Shown here one piece after another: positions 35,201 to 43,398 of a stretch of DNA of 64,000 nt. Below the pieces are notes generated by a model. The model was not told the DNA's origin, ran no database searches, and saw only the letters and a program-made list of their open reading frames with translations. The DNA comes from Euryarchaeota archaeon UBA103. GTDB taxonomy: Archaea > Thermoplasmatota > Poseidoniia > Poseidoniales > Thalassarchaeaceae. The stretch spans positions 23,851 through 87,850 of the forward strand of contig DAYH01000010.1 in NCBI GenBank assembly GCA_002506825.1, written 5' to 3'. Position numbers and translations under genes: made by a program. Positions within the stretch are counted from its first letter, which is position 1, and each line of letters begins with the position of its first letter.

Positions 35201-36861
35201 ACGGTTACATTGGCCAATGATACTCGTCCCTCCCTTTGAGATATTCCACGATTGTCGATATCCAAGGCTGGTCCTGAAATTGGATTCCTGGAGACTATTC
35301 CATCTAGATAGATATCAATACTGTTACGTATGACTAAGCCATATTGATCATTAGATGTAGAACAGCTAGTACAACTAACATTCTTGCCCGCGCTGACAAC
35401 GTCATTGGACTCTTCGAAGTATATTCCCGAGCCAGAAGAAGCCGAAATAGATCCAATTCCGTTGTTGGAAGTGTGAACTTGCTCTAGTTCTACATTACTG
35501 GAGTCGATGACCGAGACTCCATTGCCACTGTTGTTGTGGCTTGTGACTAGGAATAAGTCGGGATGGAACTCCCTGATGTCTAGACCGGTGGCGCCATTGT
35601 TACTAATGTCCCAGTAGCTCCCTTGGATTCCGCCTTTCCATAGCAGTACTCCGGGACCTGATGAGTTTCGAACAACGAGGTCGTTCACAGTAGGAGCCCA
35701 GTTCGCGCTTCTGAGAAACATTCCTGCCCTGTCATTGTAGGGAGAGAGTGAGGAAGGGTTTCCATTTCTCATCAGATTTAATCTATTTATGATCGTGGAC
35801 GAGTCGATCATATATCCCCTCAGTCCAACTGCCTCGTTATCTTCAATCAGCCCTAAATCAATGTGTACTCCGCTGGTGTTGATATCGAATGCCGCTACAG
35901 AAAGTCCCTGTGTTTTGGCCCCGGGTCCTCCTGTTCCTCTGATAGTTATATCATTGAATATGGCATTTAATGGAAGATTTGAGTACTGGCTGTGGTTATA
36001 TTGTTCCACCATTACTCCTCTGTACATGGAGTCCTCTACCACCACTCTTTCGAATGTGGGCCTAGTTGTCCATCCCTCGGTGATGTGCCTCACAAAAATT
36101 CCATTATCTGATCTTTTTACCCTCGAATCCTCAATTAGTGGTATTGAATCCTCTACCCAGATACCAGCGGAGATAGCCATAGTTGATCCACTGATATTTG
36201 ATATTTCCAAATCGGAGAGAAGACCTCCAGAATTACCCCAATGATTCAATCCCCTGGTAATCAAGCCGTCTATTGTTGCCCCTCTCACGATAGGTGCTGA
36301 GTTTGCCCCTATTGAGAGTCCGATTCCATACCTCCATGTTGTTGAGAAACCATGTACGTCTTGCCCCCCTCCAAATATGGCCAGATCAATGATCGTAGGT
36401 GAGGCTCCACCATAGAGATCCACTGCGACGTTGTCAGCATTTAGAACGGTCAGATTTGAGATTATTGGATCACTCCCGTAGATTGTCACTCCGAATTTTG
36501 AGTTTGAAATCGATAGATTGTCTATCCTAGATCCTAGACCATCGCTTGAGTAGTTGAAGGTCAGTCCCTCGTGATTTCCAGAAATAGACTCGAATAGAAC
36601 TGGTGAAGAGTTGGTTCCAGAGACTACTATTCTTCCATTGACCTCTATCGAGTATCCAGCCCCGATGCTTACCATAGTTCCAGCTGTTATTGAGAGAATG
36701 TCCCCCGAGTCTACCGTGTATCCATCTGGCAGTACCACTGTTCCCGACCACACAGTGGTTGACTTAGAATCTGCAGAAGCCACAATATTGGAGAATGGAA
36801 CCAATATGAGTATCAGGACTAACGTATACGCCATCCTAGACCTGCTCTCAGAGAGTCTCAC
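32212..36861 (-). CDS. Very large exported surface protein: beta-helix, Ig/PKD-like domains, C-terminal anchor
   Basis: A 1549-residue exported protein. Signal peptide: residues 10-30 (MAYTLVLILILVPF, then ASA). Residues about 40-700 are a parallel beta-helix with many short repeats of S/N-rich turns (SNLTVLNADNVAVDLYGG-like), as in pectate-lyase-like folds. From about 790 come several Ig/PKD-like domains with SxDxDxDxLxYxW cores. A final domain (about 1370-1480) has LEMGEVNSIRITV. A transmembrane helix near 1490-1513 precedes an acidic cytosolic tail. It may bind or act on polysaccharide, or mediate adhesion. No catalytic site is recognised. GTG 36861 is the likely start; ATG 36834 is the alternative. 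Confidence 0.8.
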   Translation of the reverse strand: MRLSESRSRMAYTLVLILILVPFSNIVASADSKSTTVWSGTVVLPDGYTVDSGDILSITAGTMVSIGAGYSIEVNGRIVVSGTNSSPVLFESISGNHEGLTFNYSSDGLGSRIDNLSISNSKFGVTIYGSDPIISNLTVLNADNVAVDLYGGASPTIIDLAIFGGGQDVHGFSTTWRYGIGLSIGANSAPIVRGATIDGLITRGLNHWGNSGGLLSDLEISNISGSTMAISAGIWVEDSIPLIEDSRVKRSDNGIFVRHITEGWTTRPTFERVVVEDSMYRGVMVEQYNHSQYSNLPLNAIFNDITIRGTGGPGAKTQGLSVAAFDINTSGVHIDLGLIEDNEAVGLRGYMIDSSTIINRLNLMRNGNPSSLSPYNDRAGMFLRSANWAPTVNDLVVRNSSGPGVLLWKGGIQGSYWDISNNGATGLDIREFHPDLFLVTSHNNSGNGVSVIDSSNVELEQVHTSNNGIGSISASSGSGIYFEESNDVVSAGKNVSCTSCSTSNDQYGLVIRNSIDIYLDGIVSRNPISGPALDIDNRGISQREGRVSLANVTVFQNSSSYSVDLNAVDALIDTLEIYGTNGGMNWVANGRLSSYLNSSIIRGNQGCLDMVDHSELISYSVTFECVGAEPSTSSTFANFTDSSFSQGQGLSDTFSTLGNSHIRWISSSDIGTPIFSGSDNIVDIMWLVEANVINQHLRNIPFSIINITFTQYESDFTATLPYSGRDVVGPFIGQRWTPVQGWSQNNTMSMGCDYDGVHNDTAPIQVVSDIVALCMVEISNQPPFIIWTTPEDESVYPSGSTVSFNANESWDLDNDNLSYTWTSSIDGNLAGDFGICGGNANGSFFFGNPWFSSHDCLSDGLHQITLEVCDDQGHCSTETRQIELTNLPPVLSVGTSPSISAWGTLYLGQTANVTIYLSETYDPEGDEMTCWATASYEENGSTPPEETSCPSQLIRSFPDAPNQFSVTVYASDGVNPPSIWAFNVELYNEIPDAVMSISRSGQSSSDILIIDGSQTTDPEGDHIKFQFLSDIDGTIYSGISSDGTIQWVGTLSKGTHTITMQASDDRPGHAGQWTTSSQQVQVNNSLPVSVISSPIDGSLTDSGTIITLGSTGSGDWDMACSDLPDNGSGLICNPNSVTSTDLVSVLWESDIVEDPLGSDWTVETRLPEGVHQITLTVDDGSGNLDISEIMLRVDESAPVLIMDSPVPDVVVYSNLPVLFDFRRSFDADGDDFTVTITSNLMMEAILEDVTNDFWYNDYLPHGVHTLTIQLTDENGMTISHTQEITVLETNPVALISGLSEGQYIVPGTILDLNGSGSFDYDDDITLYRWSLSDGTELGNREKVSIQLPPGPVRIDLIVQDSRGAQSLASVNLTIGASSPTLRDMIVSPKELEMGEVNSIRITVVMEDLDGTTSSVGGEMVAGGLSKAFQMRDDGQLGDLVADDGIWTFETNWEITAGSSASIGVWALDGDTVSPTLMSIVPIVEDDGLDIVGWIVGSGLPVVIIIISILVAVGMVLVANRRREIERDLEMIESWSTFESRDSDDEEYEV

Positions 36862-36970
36862 GGAGTGGGGGTTGACTCATTCCATGTTATCCCTTCGTAC
36901 CATTGCGCAGAGAGTTTTTGCCATAGGAGAGGTCTTAAACAGGAAGTATCGAGGAGTCTTTGGGGTAGTG

Positions 36971-37204
36971 ATGAGTACTGCATTCGTCCTAATCAAAACC
37001 GCTCCCCAGAGAGAGTTGGATGTTTATCTGACTCTACTTAATCTAGATGCGGTAACTGAGACTCATGTTTCCTATGGAGAGTACGATTTAGTCGCACGAA
37101 TTGACTTCGATGATGAGAAGGAGATGGCTAAGACATTGATAGGTCAGATGAGATCGATCGAGGGAGTAATCAGGACTGAGACTCTCATCGCTGTGGAGGT
37201 GTAA
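36971..37204 (+). CDS. Stand-alone Lrp/AsnC ligand-binding (RAM) domain protein, copy 1
   Basis: A 77-residue protein consisting of one RAM domain, the effector-binding/oligomerising half of Lrp/AsnC regulators, without a DNA-binding helix-turn-helix. STAFVLIKTAPQ is the first strand, ETHVSYGEYDLVARID the middle and IRTETLIAVEV the last strand. Stand-alone RAM proteins are common in archaea and may bind amino acids or pair with full-length regulators. The ATG at 36971 is chosen by alignment with copy 2. Copy 2 begins two bases after the stop. Confidence 0.85.
   Translation: MSTAFVLIKTAPQRELDVYLTLLNLDAVTETHVSYGEYDLVARIDFDDEKEMAKTLIGQMRSIEGVIRTETLIAVEV
37195..37200 (+). promoter_or_regulatory. 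Strong ribosome binding site deciding a TTG start
   Basis: GGAGGT, a perfect match to the archaeal anti-Shine-Dalgarno, ends six bases before the TTG at 37207. No ATG or GTG in frame lies nearby, so it supports TTG as the start of RAM copy 2. Confidence 0.6.
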
Positions 37205-37206
37205 TT

Positions 37207-37440
37207 TTGGCTGTAGGATTTGTTTTGATTACCACTCATCCGGGTGCTGAGGTATCCGTAAGAGAGGCTGTTTCTAAGATAGAGCATGTCTCAGGGCAGT
37301 GGATTGTTTTTGGATTACATGACCTCTTCGTTAAGGTAGAGGCAGATGATGAAGTGGAGTTGACGAAGTGTGTTGTTCAGGAGATTAGATCCATTGAAGG
37401 GATTGCAGACACACGGACACTGATTGGCGCCGAGATATGA
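37207..37440 (+). CDS. Stand-alone Lrp/AsnC ligand-binding (RAM) domain protein, copy 2
   Basis: A second 77-residue RAM domain, diverged from copy 1 but collinear: GFVLITTHPGAE, QWIVFGLHDLFVKVEAD and IADTRTLIGAEI. The start is TTG at 37207, supported by GGAGGT at 37195-37200. Its stop overlaps the ATG of the downstream subtilisin (ATGA), so translation of the three genes is probably coupled. Two adjacent copies suggest they form a hetero-oligomer. Confidence 0.85.
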   Translation: MAVGFVLITTHPGAEVSVREAVSKIEHVSGQWIVFGLHDLFVKVEADDEVELTKCVVQEIRSIEGIADTRTLIGAEI

Positions 37441-39428
37441 TTAGTATGCTTATGAATCCAGAAACTAGGGGAAAGATAGTCTCATTGACATTCTTCTTGA
37501 TGATGTTGTTACCAACGATTGCTACAGCCGTTCCGAGCGATCTTTCTGAGGATGAAGATGAGAGATATTGGTGGCTAGATACAAGTATGGATACTGATGG
37601 TGATTTCATTCATGATGCTATCTGGATAGCGGCAGAAAATAACCATCATCAGTATCTTGATGAAAATGGTCTAATTTCAGTAATTGTCGACTTTGACCAC
37701 GCCCCTACAGAAGAAGATCAGACGATGCTAGAGAGGGAGGTTGAGTTTCAGACTCAATTTAGATACTGGCTAATTCACTCGATTGCAGGTACTGTTGAGT
37801 TGAGTAGGATTCATGAAATTATTGAGCTCCCGGGAGTAGTTTTCGTTGAGCTTGATGGAGTCCTTGGGATACAGATGGAAGAGGTAGTTCCAGTTCACGG
37901 AGTCGATTTGGTTTGGCAGGACACAGGCTACACCGGTGAGGGAGTAACCATGGCAATCATTGACACCGGAATCGACGGCAACCACACGGCTCTGGACGAT
38001 TTAGACGATGACAACACGACAGATGATCCTAAAATAGTCGCGTTCTATGATGCCATAAACAACCCCGGAGCAACGAATGGAACAGAGATATTTCCCTATG
38101 ATGACAATGGTCATGGCACTCACTGTGCTGGCATCACAGCCGGGACAGGTGCCCCCAACTATCAGCACATTGGTGTGGCGCCTCGTGCAAATCTAGTAGG
38201 AGTCAAGGTACTGGATGGGGGCGGCAGTGGATCTTTCGCAGCAGTCATGGCCGGGATGGAGTGGACAGTGGATAAGAGACACGAATTCAATATCAGAGCG
38301 GCTAGTATGAGTCTCGGTGCCCTAACTGGGGCAATAGAGTGGACATCATCGGAGGAGGAGTCGGTCAACAGAATGGCTAATGAAATGATGAGGGCTGGAG
38401 TGACTCTTTTCATCGCGGCTGGAAATAGTGGTGGAACTGCAACAATAGGAACCCCGGGGAGTGCGGAGGACGTCATCACTGTAGGATCTCTCGATAAGGA
38501 TACCTCGATTGCAATTTACTCGAGTCAAGGACCCACAGAGGAGGGCAGAGTCAAACCAAACATAGCATTCGTTGGAAGCAGTGTTAACGCCCCTGATGCA
38601 AATACCGGAGATGGTTATGTGGCGCTATCAGGAACAAGTATGGCAACCCCTGGAGCGGCAGGAGTGGCTGTTCTAATGTATCAGGCTAATCCCGATCTAA
38701 GTCCATTTGATATTCGAAATATTATGCAGGAGACTTCCACATATCGGGAGTGTCATTACATGTTGGCAAATGAGCCCTGTGCCGAAGACGCGATTCCCAA
38801 GAATCGCCAGAACAATGTATACGGGCATGGGCACGTCAATGCTCAACCTGCAGTCGAAGAAGCTGCCAATTATGACTATGATCTCAGTCTCACTCTGAAT
38901 GTTACTTTGGCTAGTGATTATGGGCTCGATAATAGAGTTTGGATTGGTCAGGGAGAATCTATTTCTTACAATGTAGAAGGTGGTATCCAAAGGGTTCAAT
39001 GGAGGACTTGGGACATGAGGGACAATTGGATGGATCTACCAGAATTTAATTCTGGAGACAATGATTTTGAGGTCTCACACAGTCTTCTTGTCGATAGGCT
39101 GCAATACCTCCCGAACAATACTATCGAGGGGACTCAGGTTATTCTAGTAAGAGCGATATCTGGAGCCTCCTCATCTACAAACCTAGCTACTGCAATCCAT
39201 ATTTCTGGTGAAGAAAAGGTTGAGAGCAAGGGCGATGGTGGATCTATGAGTGGTATTCTAATCGGAGGGCTCTCCTTGATCGTCATTATTCTCCTGATAA
39301 CACTATTATTTGCTGGTGTGCAGTTGAAAGAGAGGGGTTTCTTCTATACTGACGAATACTATGACGGTGAGATAGAAGAAGTTGTTGGAAGTATAGTTTC
39401 AGAGGATGGTTTCGAAGGGGACGGTTAG
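37437..39428 (+). CDS. Exported subtilisin-like serine protease (S8) with C-terminal anchor
   Basis: A 663-residue secreted protease. Signal peptide: residues about 12-32 (SLTFFLMMLLPTIATA). An I9-like propeptide follows (FQTQFRYWLIHSIAGTVEL). The catalytic triad is Asp176 (IIDTGIDGNH), His226 (DNGHGTHCAG) and Ser401 (LSGTSMATPGAAG); the oxyanion Asn is in IAAGNSGG. A beta-rich C-terminal domain (about 480-610) precedes a transmembrane helix near 615-640 and a short acidic tail. It should be tethered at the cell surface. It is coupled to the two RAM proteins by an ATGA overlap, and its stop overlaps the convergent STAND gene by four bases. Confidence 0.93.
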   Translation: MISMLMNPETRGKIVSLTFFLMMLLPTIATAVPSDLSEDEDERYWWLDTSMDTDGDFIHDAIWIAAENNHHQYLDENGLISVIVDFDHAPTEEDQTMLEREVEFQTQFRYWLIHSIAGTVELSRIHEIIELPGVVFVELDGVLGIQMEEVVPVHGVDLVWQDTGYTGEGVTMAIIDTGIDGNHTALDDLDDDNTTDDPKIVAFYDAINNPGATNGTEIFPYDDNGHGTHCAGITAGTGAPNYQHIGVAPRANLVGVKVLDGGGSGSFAAVMAGMEWTVDKRHEFNIRAASMSLGALTGAIEWTSSEEESVNRMANEMMRAGVTLFIAAGNSGGTATIGTPGSAEDVITVGSLDKDTSIAIYSSQGPTEEGRVKPNIAFVGSSVNAPDANTGDGYVALSGTSMATPGAAGVAVLMYQANPDLSPFDIRNIMQETSTYRECHYMLANEPCAEDAIPKNRQNNVYGHGHVNAQPAVEEAANYDYDLSLTLNVTLASDYGLDNRVWIGQGESISYNVEGGIQRVQWRTWDMRDNWMDLPEFNSGDNDFEVSHSLLVDRLQYLPNNTIEGTQVILVRAISGASSSTNLATAIHISGEEKVESKGDGGSMSGILIGGLSLIVIILLITLLFAGVQLKERGFFYTDEYYDGEIEEVVGSIVSEDGFEGDG

Positions 39429-41599
39429 CTTCCCTTAGCCATCTTAGTAACTAATTGATTGGCAGCATTAATGCATTCGGCCGCCCTGAATCTACTTATT
39501 GCCTCGGTCCAGTGAGACATTCGATTTACAGGGTCTAGGACTCCTCTCCAATACCATCTATGTGCTGACAGTCTCCTGAGGGATGGCACATCCTCTCTGA
39601 GCGGATATCCACAAGATTCCCTATGGGCCTCAATGAGCCAGTTGGGGAATTCTTTGCCTACGGCCTCAAGAGTAGAGTGGATTGCCAAAATTCTAGTAAC
39701 TGGTTCATCTAGGCTAGAAATAAAATCTTTTGACCATGAAATTGAGCTATTAGAAGATGCTCCATTAACTCTGGAAGACAACCTTGCTTTCAGATCGAGT
39801 ATTTCCAGGAAGTTATCATCTAGAGCAAGTCTGGATTCGATTTCTGCTCTCGATTTGGATGCCTCTTGGATGTTGGAATCACTTAGAGCGATACTATATT
39901 TCACTAGCTCCAGAGATAGGGTTGCTGACTCTCTCTCATCATTGGATATAGCGCCCAAATCGACTTGCGAGATAATCCGTAGAATTTTATCGGACTCAGA
40001 GTTACCTAATCTTCCCGGAAGTCTGTCATCAAATCTTCTGATGATTGAAGAAACCTCCATTTTAGCACGTTGACTTGGTTCTGACAATGTGATTACTTCT
40101 GCCTCCAATTTCTCTGCTAGGGTTTGATTGCCGTTCAATCTCGCTAATCTAGACTCGAATATCTTTCTTGGCAGTACCTCATTAATTTTCTCGATATGTA
40201 TCCCTGCTTCAATCCTCTCTCCCCTGTCGAGAGCAATAGTAGCCGCTTCCTCTCTAAGAATCTGGCTTTCCTTTGACTCTAGAGCATTTTCCAATACCAC
40301 AGCAGCTGACGCGCTATCAGATAGAGCTATTTGTTGAATATTACTTTCAATCCATTGTATATCTTCTTCCTTTCCTGACATCGACCTATGATGTGCTTCA
40401 AGCTTCCTAGCCCTATGTCCCTCCAATAAGGACCATGTCATCGCGGCATCCTTATGCAATCTGGAAGTTTTCTGATCGTCCCAAGATGCTCTTCTGACAT
40501 TCCTAACTAGGTGATGGGGCTCTGTAAGTCCATTAGACCATTTCAGTATCGCTGAGTCGTCCAATTCATTGATTCCCGCATCAGATGCCATCTCCTCAAC
40601 ATGTAGGGGCAAAGGAGATAATGATAATTCATCAAGTGAGCAAGTTCCATCTTCGGATAGTCTTTTTATCACGGTTTTCTCAACATATCTGAGAACTGCC
40701 TCAGACTTCTCAGGGACTCCCTCATCGGGGGACCAGAGCCTTATCGCTAGAGGATGGCCTCCCAGAGATTCTGAAACAACTGTTGCTGTGTCATTATCGA
40801 TATCCTCTGAAAAGAGGAGCTTTGCTGATTCTAGATCGAGGCCTTGTAGACGAATCTCGACGAATTCTCCGTCTAAGTCCAATGGATTAGGCGCTCTAAC
40901 CACCAGCAATACCGAACAAATAGATGAGGAGGCCTTAGAGATCAGATTACTAATTGAGCTAGAGTGCCGGGGATGTAATTCTTGAACTTCATCCAGTACG
41001 AGAAGAGTCTTCTTGACTCTAGTAGACTCCACGATAGCCTCCGGCGAGGAGGGAGCGCTGTTTCCAAGCCACATATTTCCAATTGCCTTAACATCGGTAT
41101 TTACGGAGCAGTTAGCCCATCTAATCTTCCATCTGAGGCTCCCTAAGTGGGAGGCGAGGGCTCTAGCCAGGGTTGATTTTCCTATTCCCGGTAAGCCGCT
41201 CAATATTACTGACTTACCATTGGATATGGCCTCCGACAATTGTTTGATCTCTGATAATCGACCATGTACTTCAGTAGGATCTGGAGCTGGCCCTATTATC
41301 CCACTGCTGGTAGTTCTGGAAGTAGGTGTTTCTTTGTCAATTAACACTCTTCCCTTTTTTGAAATGTGGACAACAGTCCTCTTCCTTGATCCTCCTCCAA
41401 TCACGTGTGCCGTTCTAGTGGATATGAGGCCCTGGTTTTCCAATTCTGAGAGTGGTTGATGTAAAGCAGATCGAACTAGACCAAGGGATTCAGCTAATCC
41501 TGGCAGTGATAGCTCCCTTGGAACATCCCAGGCGGTTTCTAAATGGTCTCCAAACTCAGCTAGCCGAGCGAGAAGCCTTGCCTGCGAGTGAGTGAGCAT
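39425..41599 (-). CDS. Winged-helix plus STAND-type NTPase with helical C-terminal region
   Basis: A 724-residue protein. The N-terminal winged helix (about 5-90) has GLAESLGLVRSALHQPLSEL and ISTRTAHV. It is joined by a linker to a P-loop ATPase with Walker A GLPGIGKST (about 135-143), LVLDEVQEL (Walker B), a sensor-like VLLVVRAP and GGHPLAIRLW, the GxP motif of STAND ATPases. The last 400 residues are helical and probably a TPR-like sensor or scaffold. The layout resembles MalT/AfsR-like or NB-ARC signal-activated regulators. The ligand is unknown. The ATG at 41599 is preferred to a GTG at 41617. It converges on the subtilisin and is divergent from uvrC (55 bases apart). Confidence 0.75.
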   Translation of the reverse strand: MLTHSQARLLARLAEFGDHLETAWDVPRELSLPGLAESLGLVRSALHQPLSELENQGLISTRTAHVIGGGSRKRTVVHISKKGRVLIDKETPTSRTTSSGIIGPAPDPTEVHGRLSEIKQLSEAISNGKSVILSGLPGIGKSTLARALASHLGSLRWKIRWANCSVNTDVKAIGNMWLGNSAPSSPEAIVESTRVKKTLLVLDEVQELHPRHSSSISNLISKASSSICSVLLVVRAPNPLDLDGEFVEIRLQGLDLESAKLLFSEDIDNDTATVVSESLGGHPLAIRLWSPDEGVPEKSEAVLRYVEKTVIKRLSEDGTCSLDELSLSPLPLHVEEMASDAGINELDDSAILKWSNGLTEPHHLVRNVRRASWDDQKTSRLHKDAAMTWSLLEGHRARKLEAHHRSMSGKEEDIQWIESNIQQIALSDSASAAVVLENALESKESQILREEAATIALDRGERIEAGIHIEKINEVLPRKIFESRLARLNGNQTLAEKLEAEVITLSEPSQRAKMEVSSIIRRFDDRLPGRLGNSESDKILRIISQVDLGAISNDERESATLSLELVKYSIALSDSNIQEASKSRAEIESRLALDDNFLEILDLKARLSSRVNGASSNSSISWSKDFISSLDEPVTRILAIHSTLEAVGKEFPNWLIEAHRESCGYPLREDVPSLRRLSAHRWYWRGVLDPVNRMSHWTEAISRFRAAECINAANQLVTKMAKGS

Positions 41600-41654
41600 G
41601 TCCCTGAGACAAGGCACGGGTTCATGGGCGTTGACCTATGGCGCATCATTGTAA

Positions 41655-43382
41655 ATGCCAGTTGAGAGGAGCTCCCTAGATCTTCCACGCAAGCCTGGAG
41701 TTTATCTTTTCAAGAGAAAAGATGGGAGAGTAATGTACGTTGGTAAGGCCACGGAAATTAGAACAAGAGTATCATCATATTTCTCTGGTAGCGACGGACG
41801 TAGAATGGTTCCTTTGCTAATAGAGGAGGCTGATGAGATAGATTTCATTGTTACCAAAAGTCCTTCAGAAGCATTGTTCCTAGAGAGGAACCTCATAAGG
41901 GAGCATAAGCCGAAGTACAATTCAAGATTGAAGGACGACAAATCATACCCCTTTATCTCATTAACAGCAGAGGAGTTCCCTAGAATTCTCTACACTCGTC
42001 ATCCCCCGGAGGGGTCAAGATCTTGGGGGCCGTTCCCGGATGCAGGAGCTGCCAAGAGAGTGATTCAATTACTCAGAATTGAGTTTGGAATAAGGGATAA
42101 AGACTGCAGGGGCAGTGATGGTTGCTTAGCGATGCATATCGGCCTATGCAAGGGGCCTTGTTGTAATCCAGATGGATATCCAGCAATTGTTAAGGCCGTC
42201 ACAGATGTCCTTGATGGGAACGCTAAAGTTCTAATCGAATCTCTCCAAAAGGATATGGATAAGGCCTCTGAATACCTGAACTACGAGAGAGCTGCAGGGA
42301 TTAGGGATATGATTTCTTCAGTTCAGAGTACGCTTTCTCAGCAGATAATCCATAGCAGATTCTACCAGGACTGTGATGCAATCGGATTTTCTTCACTTGG
42401 AGATTCGGCCATAGTTATGATTTTGCATGCCAAGGAAGGAGTGGTACAGGGAAAGACGGAGTATCCATTAATTCACAAAGGAGATGTTTCAGAATCCGTA
42501 TCACTCGTTCTGGTAGAGCATTACGCGAATAGGAGGCCCCCCAAAGTCTTGCTTCTTCCATCACCAGTTGGGGATTCAGTGGAGAAGTGGCTTAAGTTCA
42601 GGAGAGGAGGTTCCTTGATATCCAGGGTGCCCAAAAGAGGCGATTTGTTCCGGCTAAGAAAAATGGCAGATCAGAATGCTGAGATTTTAGTCTCGCGCTC
42701 ACATAGGAGCGGCTCTGGAAGTCTTGAGCAGCGTGCTGCTAACGAAGGGGCGGCATTGCTTGGAATGTCATCTTTAGATCACATTGTTTGTTTCGATATG
42801 GCTCAACTTATGGGATCTGAGAGAGTTGGGGCATCGGTTGTTTTCAAGAATGGGCGACCTTCAAAAAAGGAATACAGGACGTACAAGATTAAGGGAGATT
42901 CAGCTGATGACTTGAGGATGATGAGAGAGTCCATATTAAGGTGGTTAAAGAGACAAAAAGAGTGGCCCGATATTCTTCTTCTAGATGGAGGAGAGACTCA
43001 TCTATCAACGATAAATAATGCACTTATTGAGAATGATATGGATGGCAAGTTTGTCGTTGCTGCACTAGCGAAAAGAGAAGAGACACTCTATATCGATGGA
43101 AGAGAGCCGATAATATTGGATCGGAGGGGAAGAGTACTAATCCACTCTCGAGATGAGGCCCACAGATTCGTTAATCAGTTTCACAGCCGCAGGAGGCGGA
43201 AGGGCTCTATGCGTGACCCTCTAGAGGAGGTTGATGGCCTTGGTGCCAAGAAGATACAGTCGTTGCTTCGTCACTTTGGAGGAAGAAAGGGAATAGAGCA
43301 TGCTGGTATTGATGAGCTCAGGGCTGTGCCAGGGATTGGATTATCTATGGCTAAGAAGATTCAGGAGCACTTCGAAAACTAG
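41655..43382 (+). CDS. uvrC: UvrABC system protein C
   Basis: A 575-residue excinuclease subunit that makes both incisions flanking a bulky DNA lesion once recruited by UvrB. The N-terminal GIY-YIG nuclease shows KPGVYLFKRKDGRVMYVGKA. A Cys-rich segment (CRGSDGCLAMHIGLCKGPC) probably binds an iron-sulfur cluster or zinc. UVR-type YLNYERAAGIRD, an RNase H-like domain with CFDMAQLMG and LLLDGGETHL, and a C-terminal helix-hairpin-helix (VDGLGAKKI, VPGIGLSMA) follow. Length is normal. Bacterial-type UvrABC in archaea is a known import; uvrA and uvrB are not in the window. Confidence 0.95.
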   Translation: MPVERSSLDLPRKPGVYLFKRKDGRVMYVGKATEIRTRVSSYFSGSDGRRMVPLLIEEADEIDFIVTKSPSEALFLERNLIREHKPKYNSRLKDDKSYPFISLTAEEFPRILYTRHPPEGSRSWGPFPDAGAAKRVIQLLRIEFGIRDKDCRGSDGCLAMHIGLCKGPCCNPDGYPAIVKAVTDVLDGNAKVLIESLQKDMDKASEYLNYERAAGIRDMISSVQSTLSQQIIHSRFYQDCDAIGFSSLGDSAIVMILHAKEGVVQGKTEYPLIHKGDVSESVSLVLVEHYANRRPPKVLLLPSPVGDSVEKWLKFRRGGSLISRVPKRGDLFRLRKMADQNAEILVSRSHRSGSGSLEQRAANEGAALLGMSSLDHIVCFDMAQLMGSERVGASVVFKNGRPSKKEYRTYKIKGDSADDLRMMRESILRWLKRQKEWPDILLLDGGETHLSTINNALIENDMDGKFVVAALAKREETLYIDGREPIILDRRGRVLIHSRDEAHRFVNQFHSRRRRKGSMRDPLEEVDGLGAKKIQSLLRHFGGRKGIEHAGIDELRAVPGIGLSMAKKIQEHFEN

Positions 43383-43398
43383 TCGAATATGCGTTCTA

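Noticed and set aside
36611..36970. Longer frame upstream of the first RAM domain
   Set aside because: The extra 120 residues are antisense to the beta-helix gene and unrelated to RAM domains; alignment with copy 2 fixes the ATG at 36971.
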